Assembly (NCBI RefSeq): GCF_009177065.1
Contig: NZ_WEZF01000001.1
Coordinates: forward strand, 1-64,000
Direction of reading: 5' to 3'
Length of the DNA: 64,000 bases
Source: Tautonia marina
GTDB lineage: Bacteria; Planctomycetota; Planctomycetia; Isosphaerales; Isosphaeraceae
Both the position numbers and the translations under genes were made by a program. The notes under the pieces are model-generated. The model saw nothing but the letters and a program-made list of their open reading frames with translations. It was not told where the DNA came from and ran no database searches. Of this stretch, positions 34,832 through 43,365 are shown one piece after another; within the stretch, counting starts at the first letter, position 1; each line of letters starts with the position of its first letter.

Positions 34832-36073
34832 TTACTCGGGAAGCCGCTCGGTCTCGACCGGGGGCAAGGGGCCGGTGCAGGCTTCCATGAAGGCGACGAG
34901 GTCGAGCTTTTCTTGCTCGGTCAGGTCGATCGGCTTGATCTTGTCGCTGAGGTTTTTGTTGGGGATGCCCCCCTTGGCGTAGTGCTCGACGACTTCGAGG
35001 AGGGTTTTCTGGCTGCCGTCGTGCATGTACGGGGCGGTCTGGGCGACGTTGCGAATGGTGGGAGTCTTGAACGCTCCCCAGTCCTTCGGGTCGCCGGTGA
35101 CGGCAAAGCGGCCGACGTCGGGGTCGTCCGAATCCATGCCGACGCCGAGGTTGTGATACAGCTCGTCGGCCAGGTTTGCACCGACGTGGCAGGCGGAGCA
35201 GTTGACGCGCTGGCTGAAGAACAGCTCTCGGCCGCGGCGGGCGTCCTCGGTCATCGGGTTCTTGGCGGCGTCGGCCTTCAGGGCGAGGTACTGCTCGTAC
35301 AACTCGGGCTCGAATTCCTTGATGTCTTCAAGGTCTTCGGGGGTGAACTGCTCGAACTTGGCCAGTTCCTCGGCATAGTCGAAGGGAGACGGGCCGGTGA
35401 CGATGGCGCGTTCGAAGGTGGCAATGGCCTTGCCGATGGTCTCGATCGTCACGCCGTCTTCGGGGAAGATGCGCTCGAACTGGAGGACGTAGCCGGGGAT
35501 GCGGCGGATGGTGTCGACGGCGACATCGTGGGTGTTACCCATTTCGATCGGGTTGGCGATCGGGCCGATGGCCTGCTCTTCGAGCGAGGCGGCCCGGCCG
35601 TCCCAGAACTGAGCGCCGGAGAGAATGCGGTTGTAGGCCGTCGGCGAGTTGCGGTTGCCTTGCTGGTCGAGGATGCCGATGCCGAACTGCGTTGGGGCGG
35701 CATACCCCGTGCCGGGAGCGTGGCAGGTGGCGCAGCTGATCGTGCGGTCGGCCGACAGGCGGGTGTCAAAGTAGAGCTGACGGCCGAGCTCGACCTTGGC
35801 GCGGGTCATCGGGTTTTCGGTCAGGCCGATCATCTGCGCGGCGCCGGCCGAGAGGCCCAGGGGCAAGGTCACGTCGAGGACCTTGTGGTTGTCCTCGTCG
35901 GCCAGCCAGGCCTTGATCTGATCGGTCGTCAGGGGGCCTTCGCCCGGGATTCCGGCGGTCAGGGTCGGGTCGCCGAGGACGACGGCAAGTCTTGCGTCGT
36001 CCTGAGCGCGGATCGGAGCGGCCAGGGCGACCGCCAGCAAGGCGGCCGGAACAATTCGGGGCATCATACGCAT
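34832..36073 (-). CDS. di-haem cytochrome c peroxidase family protein
   Basis: 413 residues from ATG 36073, with AGGAGT upstream. A signal peptide (IVPAALLAVALAAPIRAQ) is followed by two CxxCH haem sites, ISCATCHAPGTG and VNCSACHVGANL, and by the CCP/MauG motifs KVELGRQLYFDTRLSADRTI, NRNSPTAYNRILSGAQFWDG, RGRELFFSQ, FKTPTIRNVAQTAPYMHDGS. Such periplasmic enzymes reduce hydrogen peroxide or oxidise protein cofactors. In planctomycetes they are numerous. The upstream Met at 36292 is rejected because the signal peptide would be buried. Confidence 0.92.
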   Translation of the reverse strand: MRMMPRIVPAALLAVALAAPIRAQDDARLAVVLGDPTLTAGIPGEGPLTTDQIKAWLADEDNHKVLDVTLPLGLSAGAAQMIGLTENPMTRAKVELGRQLYFDTRLSADRTISCATCHAPGTGYAAPTQFGIGILDQQGNRNSPTAYNRILSGAQFWDGRAASLEEQAIGPIANPIEMGNTHDVAVDTIRRIPGYVLQFERIFPEDGVTIETIGKAIATFERAIVTGPSPFDYAEELAKFEQFTPEDLEDIKEFEPELYEQYLALKADAAKNPMTEDARRGRELFFSQRVNCSACHVGANLADELYHNLGVGMDSDDPDVGRFAVTGDPKDWGAFKTPTIRNVAQTAPYMHDGSQKTLLEVVEHYAKGGIPNKNLSDKIKPIDLTEQEKLDLVAFMEACTGPLPPVETERLPE

Positions 36074-36627
36074 CGACTCCTGGGAAGCATGCCGATTCCG
36101 CAAAGTCTTGCGAGCGTCTCGGGGAAACCGGCGGGGGGGGAGAGGGCGGATGGACGGTGGGGAAAACGGACAGCGCACACATCCGGCCAGCGGAACGCCA
36201 GGCAATCGACCCAATTCTTGTGTACGGTTCGGCGTACCGGGCCGATCGGCGGAATCCGTTCCGGAGTGATGACCTGGGCGGCAAACCGGCATTGGTCGCG
36301 CCTTCGGTCATCTTTCATTGTAGTATGATGATTCCACCGGTGACAGTCCCCTGTTTCGGCGGTCTTCCCGAGGTCCGGTCGCCGGGTGAGGGTCCTCAGA
36401 GGGTTCGGGTGGAGAGGTGACCGGGGGGGTTGGGGGCTTTGCGTTGAGCGATTTGAAGCGAGGGGCTGATGGGATGATCGGATTCTGGCCATCGTGCCGA
36501 GAAGGTGAGCCGTTCGGAAGGAAATTATGACTTAAGGTTGAGAGAGAACGCGAAGGATCGCCGGGGACGGATCCATCAGGAGGGAGCAACCGTTTCACTT
36601 CGGATCGCACCGACGAGCGCGGCATCC
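36074..36627. other. intergenic region, divergent promoters
   Basis: About 550 bases between a minus-strand peroxidase gene and a plus-strand surface-protein gene. A GGAGGGAGC at 36580-36588 is too far from the ATG at 36628 to be its ribosome-binding site and no in-frame start follows it closely. No other gene is supported. Confidence 0.4.
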
Positions 36628-38937
36628 ATGAGCACGATCCGGCGGCGAAACCGGGCAACCCGGTTGGAGGTCTGTGCGCTCGAAGCGCGAAGGCTGATGA
36701 GCGTCGATCTCGATGGAGTGCATGCGCTCTTTCATGCGCATCTGAACTACGGTCGCCAGGTGGGTATGTCGCACTGGGGGCCGCTGGGAGTGAAACCGGA
36801 GGCGATGGTGGGCTGGGAGCCTCGACCGCCGTTGACTCCTGAAGCGGGGGCTCGGGCCGCGAACGTGGAGTGGGCGAGCCGGATCGACGAACTGCAGCGG
36901 CTGGGGCATGCGGGGCTTCACCACATCGACCCGATCACCGGAACGACGCCCACCGACCGGCACGAGGGGCACGTGATCGCCGGGACGGGCATGGCCGAGA
37001 ACGTGTACGGAGGGAATCTCCCGGGTTCACTGAACCTGACGCCGCGAGGGCCGATCGAGGCGCTCGGGCCGTGGGTCGCCAGCCCCGGTCACTTCAACAA
37101 CCTGAACACGATCTGGGACGGTTGGGATTCGCAAATGCTCAAGAACATCGACCGCTACGGGGTGGGGTCGAACTGGGAAGGCACGCCGGAGGATCGGCTC
37201 AGCGGGTCGTTTGTCTCGTTCTCGACGTATGGGAGCGTCTTCCCGAGTCCGCCGTTTGCAACCCGAGCCCTGACGGGGGTGGTCTTCGACGACCAGAACG
37301 GGAACGGCTGGCTCGACCTGGGAGAGGGGCGGTCGGTGACGATTCGGGCCACGGCGCTGGACACCGGAGCGGTGGTCGAGACGACCTCGACCAGCGGGGG
37401 CCTGTATCAGCTGTCGCTGGCGACCGACGCAAGCTATCGGGTGGAGGTGACGGTCCAGGGAATCACGTCGCCAATGGTCGCCGATGTGTCGATGAGCCAA
37501 TGGAACCGGACGGCGAACGTGGTGATCGGGCGAGGGGTGTTCTTCGATTATGCCGAGGTGATCGTGCCGACCATCCCCCGAACCGGGCCGTCGGCCTTTC
37601 CCGAAGCGGTGAATGTGGTGGCCGGATCGCCGATCGTGGTTGAGCTGACCGATTCGGCGCTGCCGGGGCAAGGGGCTGGGGTGTTCGTGGTCGATGCGAT
37701 GACCACCGAGGGAACCCCGGTCACCACAACGGACAGCGGCATCACGCTGACCCCCGTGGTGGGCACGACGACGGTGATTTATGTGATCGCCAACGAGGCA
37801 GGATTGCTCGACGCCTCGACGGTGACGATCACCGCGACAAGCCCCCCTCCCGGATTCCCGACGCCTCCGCCACCCCCCACGGAACCAACCGAGCCGACCA
37901 CGAACGAACCGGCCGATTACGACGGCGACGGGATCACCGACCTGGCCCTGACGCACTTCGATACGAGCCTTGGCGCGATGGTCTTCGAGCTTCGGCTCTC
38001 GAACGGGGGGAACCCGCGGACGGAGCAGCGGAGGATCGACGGCGTGTCGCCGAACGTGATTCCGGTCGTCGGGGATTTCGACGGCGACGGGAAGACCGAT
38101 CTGGCGGTGGTCGATCCGATGGCGGTGGTGGGAAGCGGATCGGTGCCGAACGCGACGGTCTGGATCGTCGTGGCGTCGCGATCGGGCCTGCGCCAGGAGA
38201 TTCCGTTCGGGGCCGCGGGGGTGCTTGATCGACCGGCCCCGGCCGACTTCGACGGCGACGGGATCACGGATATCGCCACCTTCCGCGCCAGCAGCGACCT
38301 GACCCCCGGCGCGGCCGAGTGGTTCATCCTGCCTTCAGGGGCGGGAGGGGCGTTCCGGGTGGCCTTCGGCGCGGCGGGAGGGTCGGACCTGCCGGCCCCG
38401 TTCGACTTCGACGGCGACGGCCGGGCCGAGATTGCCACCTTCCGGCCGGTCAGTGACCTGGCCCCCGGCGCGGCGCAGTGGTTCATCTTGCCGTCGTCGG
38501 CGAATGACCTGCAATTCCGAGAGCGTCGGGGGGCGTATCCGGTGACGTTCGGGGCCTCGGGCAATGCCGATCAGCCGGTGGTGGCCGACTACAACGGCGA
38601 CGGCCGGGCCGACATCGCCGCGTTTCGATCGGTCAGCGACCTGGCCCCCGGGGCGGCGCAGTGGTTCATTCTGCCTTCGGCCGAGCCGTTCCCGAACTTC
38701 GGCGGCGGCTATCCGCTGACGTTCGGGGTGGCCGGGGTGATCGCCGCCGTGGGGGACTACGACGGCGACAAACGGCCCGATCCGGCCGTCTTCGACCTCG
38801 TTTCGGGCCGGTGGACGATCCGACGCTCAACGGACGGGATGATTGAGGAGATCGCCTTCGGATCGACCGGCGCTCAGGTGGCGCCGGTGCTGGCGCCGCT
38901 CTATTTCCGGCTGCGGGCGACGCAGAACCTGGCGTGA
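36628..38937 (+). CDS. exported surface protein with FG-GAP/VCBS repeats
   Basis: 769 residues from ATG 36628. The N-terminus has LEVCALEARRLMSVD, the LE-x-LE-x-R-x-L motif typical of planctomycete surface proteins. Residues about 60-200 look CAP-like (ENVYGG, WVASPGHFNNL, YGVGSNW). A Cna-B/SdrD-like segment follows (GVVFDDQNGNGWLDLGEGRS), then a Pro/Thr linker and a set of FG-GAP-type repeats with Asp-Gly-Asp-Gly calcium loops (YDGDGITDLAL, FDGDGKTDLAVVD, FDGDGITDIATFR, YNGDGRADIAAFR). Probably extracellular and calcium-binding. Ends in the REP hairpin region. Confidence 0.78.
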   Translation: MSTIRRRNRATRLEVCALEARRLMSVDLDGVHALFHAHLNYGRQVGMSHWGPLGVKPEAMVGWEPRPPLTPEAGARAANVEWASRIDELQRLGHAGLHHIDPITGTTPTDRHEGHVIAGTGMAENVYGGNLPGSLNLTPRGPIEALGPWVASPGHFNNLNTIWDGWDSQMLKNIDRYGVGSNWEGTPEDRLSGSFVSFSTYGSVFPSPPFATRALTGVVFDDQNGNGWLDLGEGRSVTIRATALDTGAVVETTSTSGGLYQLSLATDASYRVEVTVQGITSPMVADVSMSQWNRTANVVIGRGVFFDYAEVIVPTIPRTGPSAFPEAVNVVAGSPIVVELTDSALPGQGAGVFVVDAMTTEGTPVTTTDSGITLTPVVGTTTVIYVIANEAGLLDASTVTITATSPPPGFPTPPPPPTEPTEPTTNEPADYDGDGITDLALTHFDTSLGAMVFELRLSNGGNPRTEQRRIDGVSPNVIPVVGDFDGDGKTDLAVVDPMAVVGSGSVPNATVWIVVASRSGLRQEIPFGAAGVLDRPAPADFDGDGITDIATFRASSDLTPGAAEWFILPSGAGGAFRVAFGAAGGSDLPAPFDFDGDGRAEIATFRPVSDLAPGAAQWFILPSSANDLQFRERRGAYPVTFGASGNADQPVVADYNGDGRADIAAFRSVSDLAPGAAQWFILPSAEPFPNFGGGYPLTFGVAGVIAAVGDYDGDKRPDPAVFDLVSGRWTIRRSTDGMIEEIAFGSTGAQVAPVLAPLYFRLRATQNLA

Positions 38938-38964
38938 TCAAAGCGGGGCCGCGAGTGGCTCGGC

Positions 38965-39050
<86 letters not shown>

Positions 39051-39057
39051 ATTGGAA

Positions 39058-40386
39058 TCAGATCAAGCGACGAATCGGCCTGGCCGTGCTGGGGAGGATG
39101 GGGATGGGGCGGCCGGCGAGGTCGTCGACGAAGGCGTGGGGGTCGATCCCCATCGCATGGTAGACGGTGGCGAGGACGTCTTGATAGTGGATTGGCGAGG
39201 CGACGGCGTAGGCGGCGTGCTTGTCGGTCGAGCCGATGACCTGGCCGACGTTCAGGCCGCCGCCTGCGATGAGGGCGTTGGAGACGGGGGCCCAGTGGTC
39301 GCGGCCGGCGTCCTTGTTGATCTTCGGGGTGCGGCCGAACTCGCCCCAGACGACGACGGTGACGTCCTTGTCGAGCCCTCGGGCGTAGATGTCGTCGACG
39401 AGGGCGGAGATGCCGCGGTCGAACAGGGGCAAGTGGTTGCGGAGGTGGTTGAAGTTGTTGCCGTGGGTGTCCCAGAAGCCGTAGGCGACGGTGACGACGC
39501 GGGCGCCGGACTCGACCAGGCGACGGGCCATCAGGAGCTGATCGTTCCACATCGGGGCGCCGTCGCCGAGGTGCTTCGACGAGCCGATGCCGTAGCGGTC
39601 GCGAACCTTCGGGTCTTCCTTGGTGACGTCGAGGGCTCGGGCGACGGTGTCGGAGGTCAGGACGTTGAAGGCCCGCTGATAGAAGGCGTCGAGGCCGGCG
39701 ACGGGCTGGCTATCGACCTCGCGTCGCCAGTCGTCGAAGCGGTCGAGCAAAGCGCGGCGGCGGTCGAAGCGATCGGGCTCGACGGTGGTCTGGGTCATCA
39801 GCTTGGCGTCGCCGTCGCCGAGGCGGGCACCGGCGTAGGCCAGGCCGAGGTGGCCGGGGCCTCCGCTGTTGTACGGGCGGTGCTGCATGGTCGGGAAGAG
39901 GTCGACGAACGGCGGCACGACGGGATCGACCACCCCCTGGACGCGGGAGACGATGGAGCCGAAGTGCGGCTTGCCCTCGCGCTGGGCCTGGCTCATGGGG
40001 TAGCCGGTGAGGTTCTGCCAGCTCGTGTGCTCGTCTCGGAGGCCGACGATGGAGCGGATGACGGCGAGCTTATCGGCCGATCGGGAGAGCATCGGCAGGA
40101 GTTCGCCGAACTGGACGCCGGGGAGGGCGGTGTCGATCGGGTTGAACTCGCCTCGGATCTCGGCGGGGGCGTCGGGCTTGAGGTCGAACGTGTCCTGGTG
40201 GGAGATGCCGCCGGAGAGGTAGACCATGATGACCGCCTTGTGCGATCGGCCGATCCCCGCGGCCTGTTCGGCGCGCAAGAGGCCGGGGAGGCTCAGCCCT
40301 CCCATCGCCAGGCCGCCGAGCTTCAGGAACGATCGGCGCGACTGGCCGTCGCAGTAGCGATACGAAGGGCCTCCAAGCGTCATCAT
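39058..40386 (-). CDS. DUF1501 family Tat-exported protein
   Basis: 442 residues from ATG 40386. A twin-arginine signal (SRRSFLKLGGLAMGGLSLPG) opens the protein, then the DUF1501 sulfatase-like body: AVIMVYLSGGISHQDTFDLK, PDAPAEIRGEFNPIDTALPG, VVTVAYGFWDTHGNNFNHLR, DVTVVVWGEFGRTPKINKDA and GRDHWAPVSNALIAGGGLNV. DUF1501 genes are hallmarks of planctomycetes and usually pair with a DUF1549/DUF1553 cytochrome gene; no such partner is beside it here. Alkaline-phosphatase-like fold, exact substrate unknown. Confidence 0.93.
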   Translation of the reverse strand: MMTLGGPSYRYCDGQSRRSFLKLGGLAMGGLSLPGLLRAEQAAGIGRSHKAVIMVYLSGGISHQDTFDLKPDAPAEIRGEFNPIDTALPGVQFGELLPMLSRSADKLAVIRSIVGLRDEHTSWQNLTGYPMSQAQREGKPHFGSIVSRVQGVVDPVVPPFVDLFPTMQHRPYNSGGPGHLGLAYAGARLGDGDAKLMTQTTVEPDRFDRRRALLDRFDDWRREVDSQPVAGLDAFYQRAFNVLTSDTVARALDVTKEDPKVRDRYGIGSSKHLGDGAPMWNDQLLMARRLVESGARVVTVAYGFWDTHGNNFNHLRNHLPLFDRGISALVDDIYARGLDKDVTVVVWGEFGRTPKINKDAGRDHWAPVSNALIAGGGLNVGQVIGSTDKHAAYAVASPIHYQDVLATVYHAMGIDPHAFVDDLAGRPIPILPSTARPIRRLI

Positions 40387-40505
40387 CGCCGATCGCCTCC
40401 CGAGTCAGTCTGAACGGATCATTCCACCGATGTTCGAAGAGTATCAAACAGAAGGGGGTGAGCGATAGATGGATGTGGTGATCGGAGCGGGTTGCGCGCT
40501 CCAGT

Positions 40506-41162
40506 TCAACGCGAGCCGAAGTAGAAGCCGATCCAGGCGGCGGCCAGGTGCTCGGGGCCGTTCGAGCCGAGCCGGGGGATGACCACGCGGAGGTCGTCGG
40601 GCAGGAAGGGGGAGGCCTGATCCCAGGTCAAGACGACCAGGACGGCAGCGGCACCGAGCGCGATGAAGGCCTTGAGATCCTCGACCAGTCGCATGGCGTC
40701 GGGATTCTTGGAGAAAGCGTCGCCGGGCATCAGGGCCTTGAACAGGGCTCCGAGCAGGAACCCACCGATGAGCAGGAGGGTGACGGCGGCCGGGCTGGTG
40801 TCGATCGGGCCGAGCCGGTTCTCGCCGTAGAGGAAAACGGCCACTCCCACAAAGGCGCCGACGAGGAGCAATCGGACGGTCCCCTTCGGCAGGTAAAGCG
40901 GCGGCGGGACAGCGGTGTCGGCCTCGGTGTGGGCCTCGGAGCGGGGGCGGCTCCGGGAGGCGAAGTAGTGGCCGAGGATGATGAACATCAGATCGCGGAG
41001 GTAGGCCGGCACCTCGCGATCGGGGTGCAGGACGAGCGATCCGCAGACCGTCGCCGCGATTGCCAGGGCGAGCAAGGCCCGGACACTGCCCGGAGGCAGG
41101 CCGAAGGCGTTGCGCTTCTTCCATTCGGGGGGACTCGGAGGCTTCTCGTAACGATTTGCCAT
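40506..41162 (-). CDS. multi-pass membrane protein
   Basis: 218 residues from ATG 41162; the longer reading upstream crosses the REP region. About five hydrophobic segments: SVRALLALAIAATVCGSLVL, DLMFIILGHYFA, VRLLLVGAFVGVAVFLYG, AVTLLLIGGFLLGALFKAL and AFIALGAAAVLVVLTW. An N-terminal basic segment (PPEWKKRNAFGLPPGSVRA) recurs at residue 97 as LPKGTVRLL, suggesting internal duplication of two halves. No recognised family. Confidence 0.65.
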   Translation of the reverse strand: MANRYEKPPSPPEWKKRNAFGLPPGSVRALLALAIAATVCGSLVLHPDREVPAYLRDLMFIILGHYFASRSRPRSEAHTEADTAVPPPLYLPKGTVRLLLVGAFVGVAVFLYGENRLGPIDTSPAAVTLLLIGGFLLGALFKALMPGDAFSKNPDAMRLVEDLKAFIALGAAAVLVVLTWDQASPFLPDDLRVVIPRLGSNGPEHLAAAWIGFYFGSR

Positions 41163-41254
41163 GGGTTCAATGGCTCTTGGGTGAGACGGATGGGTGTGTT
41201 TTCGAAGGCTCGACGGCACCCTGCGAGACTTTCCACTCAATCAGGGTGGGTATT

Positions 41255-41377
41255 CCCTGGGTGGCCCCGGTTGCTCGCCAACCGGGGTCGCGGAGCGACG
41301 AGCGGATTCGGAGCGGCCTCCCACCACCTCTTGCGGCTGCGCCGCCCCGGTTGGCGAGCAACCGGGGCCACCCAGGG
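41255..41377. repeat. 33-bp perfect inverted repeat of REP type
   Basis: Arms 41255-41287 and 41345-41377 are exact reverse complements. Each arm also contains its own hairpin (CCCCGGTT and AACCGGGG around a 7-base loop). It sits in the 408-base space between the divergent membrane-protein and DUF1080 genes. The same unit occurs as a single copy near 17500. Confidence 0.8.
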
Positions 41378-41570
41378 CAAGGGCAACGCATCAGTTGAGG
41401 GTCGAAGCGTTCCTACGGGAAAGGCGAAACGCTGGGGCGTTGCGTCGTGAGGGCTGCGTCCGCCATCCTATCAGGGAGTTCGTCGGATCTGGTCCTGGAT
41501 TCTTCGCCTCGGCCGGATGGCCTTCGATTCGTTGCTCACATTCGCATGTCCAAAGAAGGGGGAAGCTCCC

Positions 41571-42317
41571 ATGATCGCGATGCCCCGTTCCGGTTCCGCG
41601 CCCAGGTTCGAGGCCCGAGCCGGGTCCATCGCCCTTGGGGCCTGGCTGATGATGACGATGATCGTGGTGCCATCGGTTCTCGCCGCAGACGCCGAGGAGG
41701 CCCCGGCGACCATCGTCCTGTTCGACGGCGAGACGCTCGACGGCTGGAAGGCGGCCGACTTCTACAAGCCGGGCGAGGTGTCGGTGAAGGACGGCGCGAT
41801 CATCATGGCCGCCAGCGCCGTCTCGGGGGGGATGACGGGGGTTACCACCACCCGAGAGGACCTGCCGACGACCAACTACGAGTTCTCGTACCGCGCCAAG
41901 CGCTTGTCCGGCCGCGACTTCTTCGCCGCCGCGACCTTCCCGGTGGGCGAGACGTTCCTGACGCTCGTCAACGGCGGTTGGGGGGGGAGCGTAACCGGCC
42001 TGTCGAGCATCGACGGGGCGGATGCCTCGGAGAACCTCACCGGAACGTATCAGAAATATGCCGACGATACCTGGTACAGCTTCCGCATCCGTGTGACCGA
42101 CGCCGCCATCGAATGCTGGATCGATGACGAGAAGCTGATCACCTTCACCGACCCCGGCGATCACCACCTCGACACCCGGCTCGAAACGCGGATGAACCAC
42201 CCGCTCGGCTTCGCCACCTGGCAGACCGGAGGGGCGGTGAAGGACATCACGGTGCGCCCGCTCTCGGCTGAGGAGGTCGCGGCCGTCAAGGACAAGGATC
42301 AGGGCGACGACCGCTGA
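41571..42317 (+). CDS. secreted DUF1080 (3-keto-disaccharide hydrolase-like) protein
   Basis: 248 residues from ATG 41571 (ATG 41577 also possible). A hydrophobic signal (IALGAWLMMTMIVVPSVLAA) is followed by the DUF1080 concanavalin-like fold: IVLFDGETLDGWKAADFYKP, VKDGAIIMAAS, NYEFSYRAKRLSGRDFFAAA, DTWYSFRIRVTDAAIECWID and a closing IT-x-R strand. DUF1080 proteins include 3-keto-glucoside hydrolases; planctomycetes carry many copies. Predicted periplasmic or surface. Confidence 0.88.
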   Translation: MIAMPRSGSAPRFEARAGSIALGAWLMMTMIVVPSVLAADAEEAPATIVLFDGETLDGWKAADFYKPGEVSVKDGAIIMAASAVSGGMTGVTTTREDLPTTNYEFSYRAKRLSGRDFFAAATFPVGETFLTLVNGGWGGSVTGLSSIDGADASENLTGTYQKYADDTWYSFRIRVTDAAIECWIDDEKLITFTDPGDHHLDTRLETRMNHPLGFATWQTGGAVKDITVRPLSAEEVAAVKDKDQGDDR

Positions 42318-42342
42318 GCCTTCAGGTCGATCAACGGAGATG

Positions 42343-42478
42343 GGGGAGGGGGATTGCGCGCAGTGACGCGGAGTCGCAGAGGAGAGAGAGGAGAGCGTGG
42401 GACGGAGACTCCTCTCTCTTCCTTCTCTGTCTCTCTCCTCTCTGCGACTGCGCGTCACTGCGCGCAATCCCCCTCCCC
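42343..42478. repeat. long inverted repeat
   Basis: The stretch 42343-42395 pairs with the stretch ending at 42478 in an almost perfect stem of about 50 bases, with GGGGGATTGCGCGCAGTGAC and GGAGTCGCAGAGGAGAGAGA on one side. The loop is short and C/T-rich. It separates the DUF1080 gene from the VTT-domain gene. Much longer than a terminator, and probably another dispersed repeat family. Confidence 0.78.
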
Positions 42479-42637
42479 GTCGCCAGCATCCCCTGGCGCC
42501 TCCTTGAGCCGTTCGATCGACAGCACGGTTCTCGACAAACATGGTAGACTTGACGGAGGTTGCCAGGTTTGCCACCCGGCGATGGCCGCGATGCGCCGAG
42601 GCGCCGCACCCCCGAACGGCTCGGAGGGATCCTCCCG

Positions 42638-43324
42638 ATGAACTTCCGCCGCAAATTGATCCTGCTGGTCGTGGTGATTGTGGCCGTCTTGCTCACGCCG
42701 TATTTCCTCTGGCACGAGCAGATGGACGCCTATTTCGAGTCGGAGGGCTACCAGGCGTGGCTGATCTCGGTCAAGCCGTTCGCCTGGCTGATCGGGCTGT
42801 CGTTGATCGTGGGCGACCTGGTCTTGCCGATCCCGACCCCGCCGATCATGGCGACCTTGGGGACGCTCTACGGAACCTTGCTCGGCGGCATGATCGCCTC
42901 GACCGGGTCGGTTCTGGCGGGCTTGACCGCCTATGGCCTGGCCCGGATCTTCGGCGATCGGGGGACCCGGTTGCTCGCGAGCGAGGAGGAGATGATCCGC
43001 TTCCGAGGATTCTTTGACTCGTGGGGGGCGGCCGGGATCATCGCCTCGCGGGCCTTGCCGATCTTGCCGGAGGTGCTGACCCTGCTCGCCGGAGTGGCCG
43101 GGATGCACTTCGGCCGGTTCCTGGTCGCGCTGGTCATTGGCTCGGTGCCCGTCGGGATGCTCATGGCCGGGGCCGGGGCGTGGGCGGGAAGCTCGTCGAC
43201 CTTGCTGGTGGTCTTGACCCTGATTCCGGCGAGCTTGTGGATCGGGTATCTGCTCGTGATGGGAGGTCGCGCCGAACCCGTCGCCGCGAGCGAGGCCGAG
43301 CCAATCGCCGAGCCGACCCAGTAA
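42638..43324 (+). CDS. VTT-domain (TVP38/TMEM64 or DedA-like) membrane protein
   Basis: 228 residues from ATG 42638. Hydrophobic segments at about 6-25, 47-66, 70-96 and 125-215. The VTT core is visible: DLVLPIPTPPIMATLGTLYG, GTLLGGMIASTGSVLAGLTA, YGLARIFGDRG and ASRALPILPEVLTLLAGVAGMHF-type residues (Arg-x-x-Pro then Gly-x-x-x-Met). The family includes flippases for undecaprenyl phosphate or phospholipids; the specific role here is unknown. Confidence 0.82.
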   Translation: MNFRRKLILLVVVIVAVLLTPYFLWHEQMDAYFESEGYQAWLISVKPFAWLIGLSLIVGDLVLPIPTPPIMATLGTLYGTLLGGMIASTGSVLAGLTAYGLARIFGDRGTRLLASEEEMIRFRGFFDSWGAAGIIASRALPILPEVLTLLAGVAGMHFGRFLVALVIGSVPVGMLMAGAGAWAGSSSTLLVVLTLIPASLWIGYLLVMGGRAEPVAASEAEPIAEPTQ

Positions 43325-43365
43325 CGGAGGTCTGCGAGGCGAGGCATCCACCGGAGGGAATTCGC

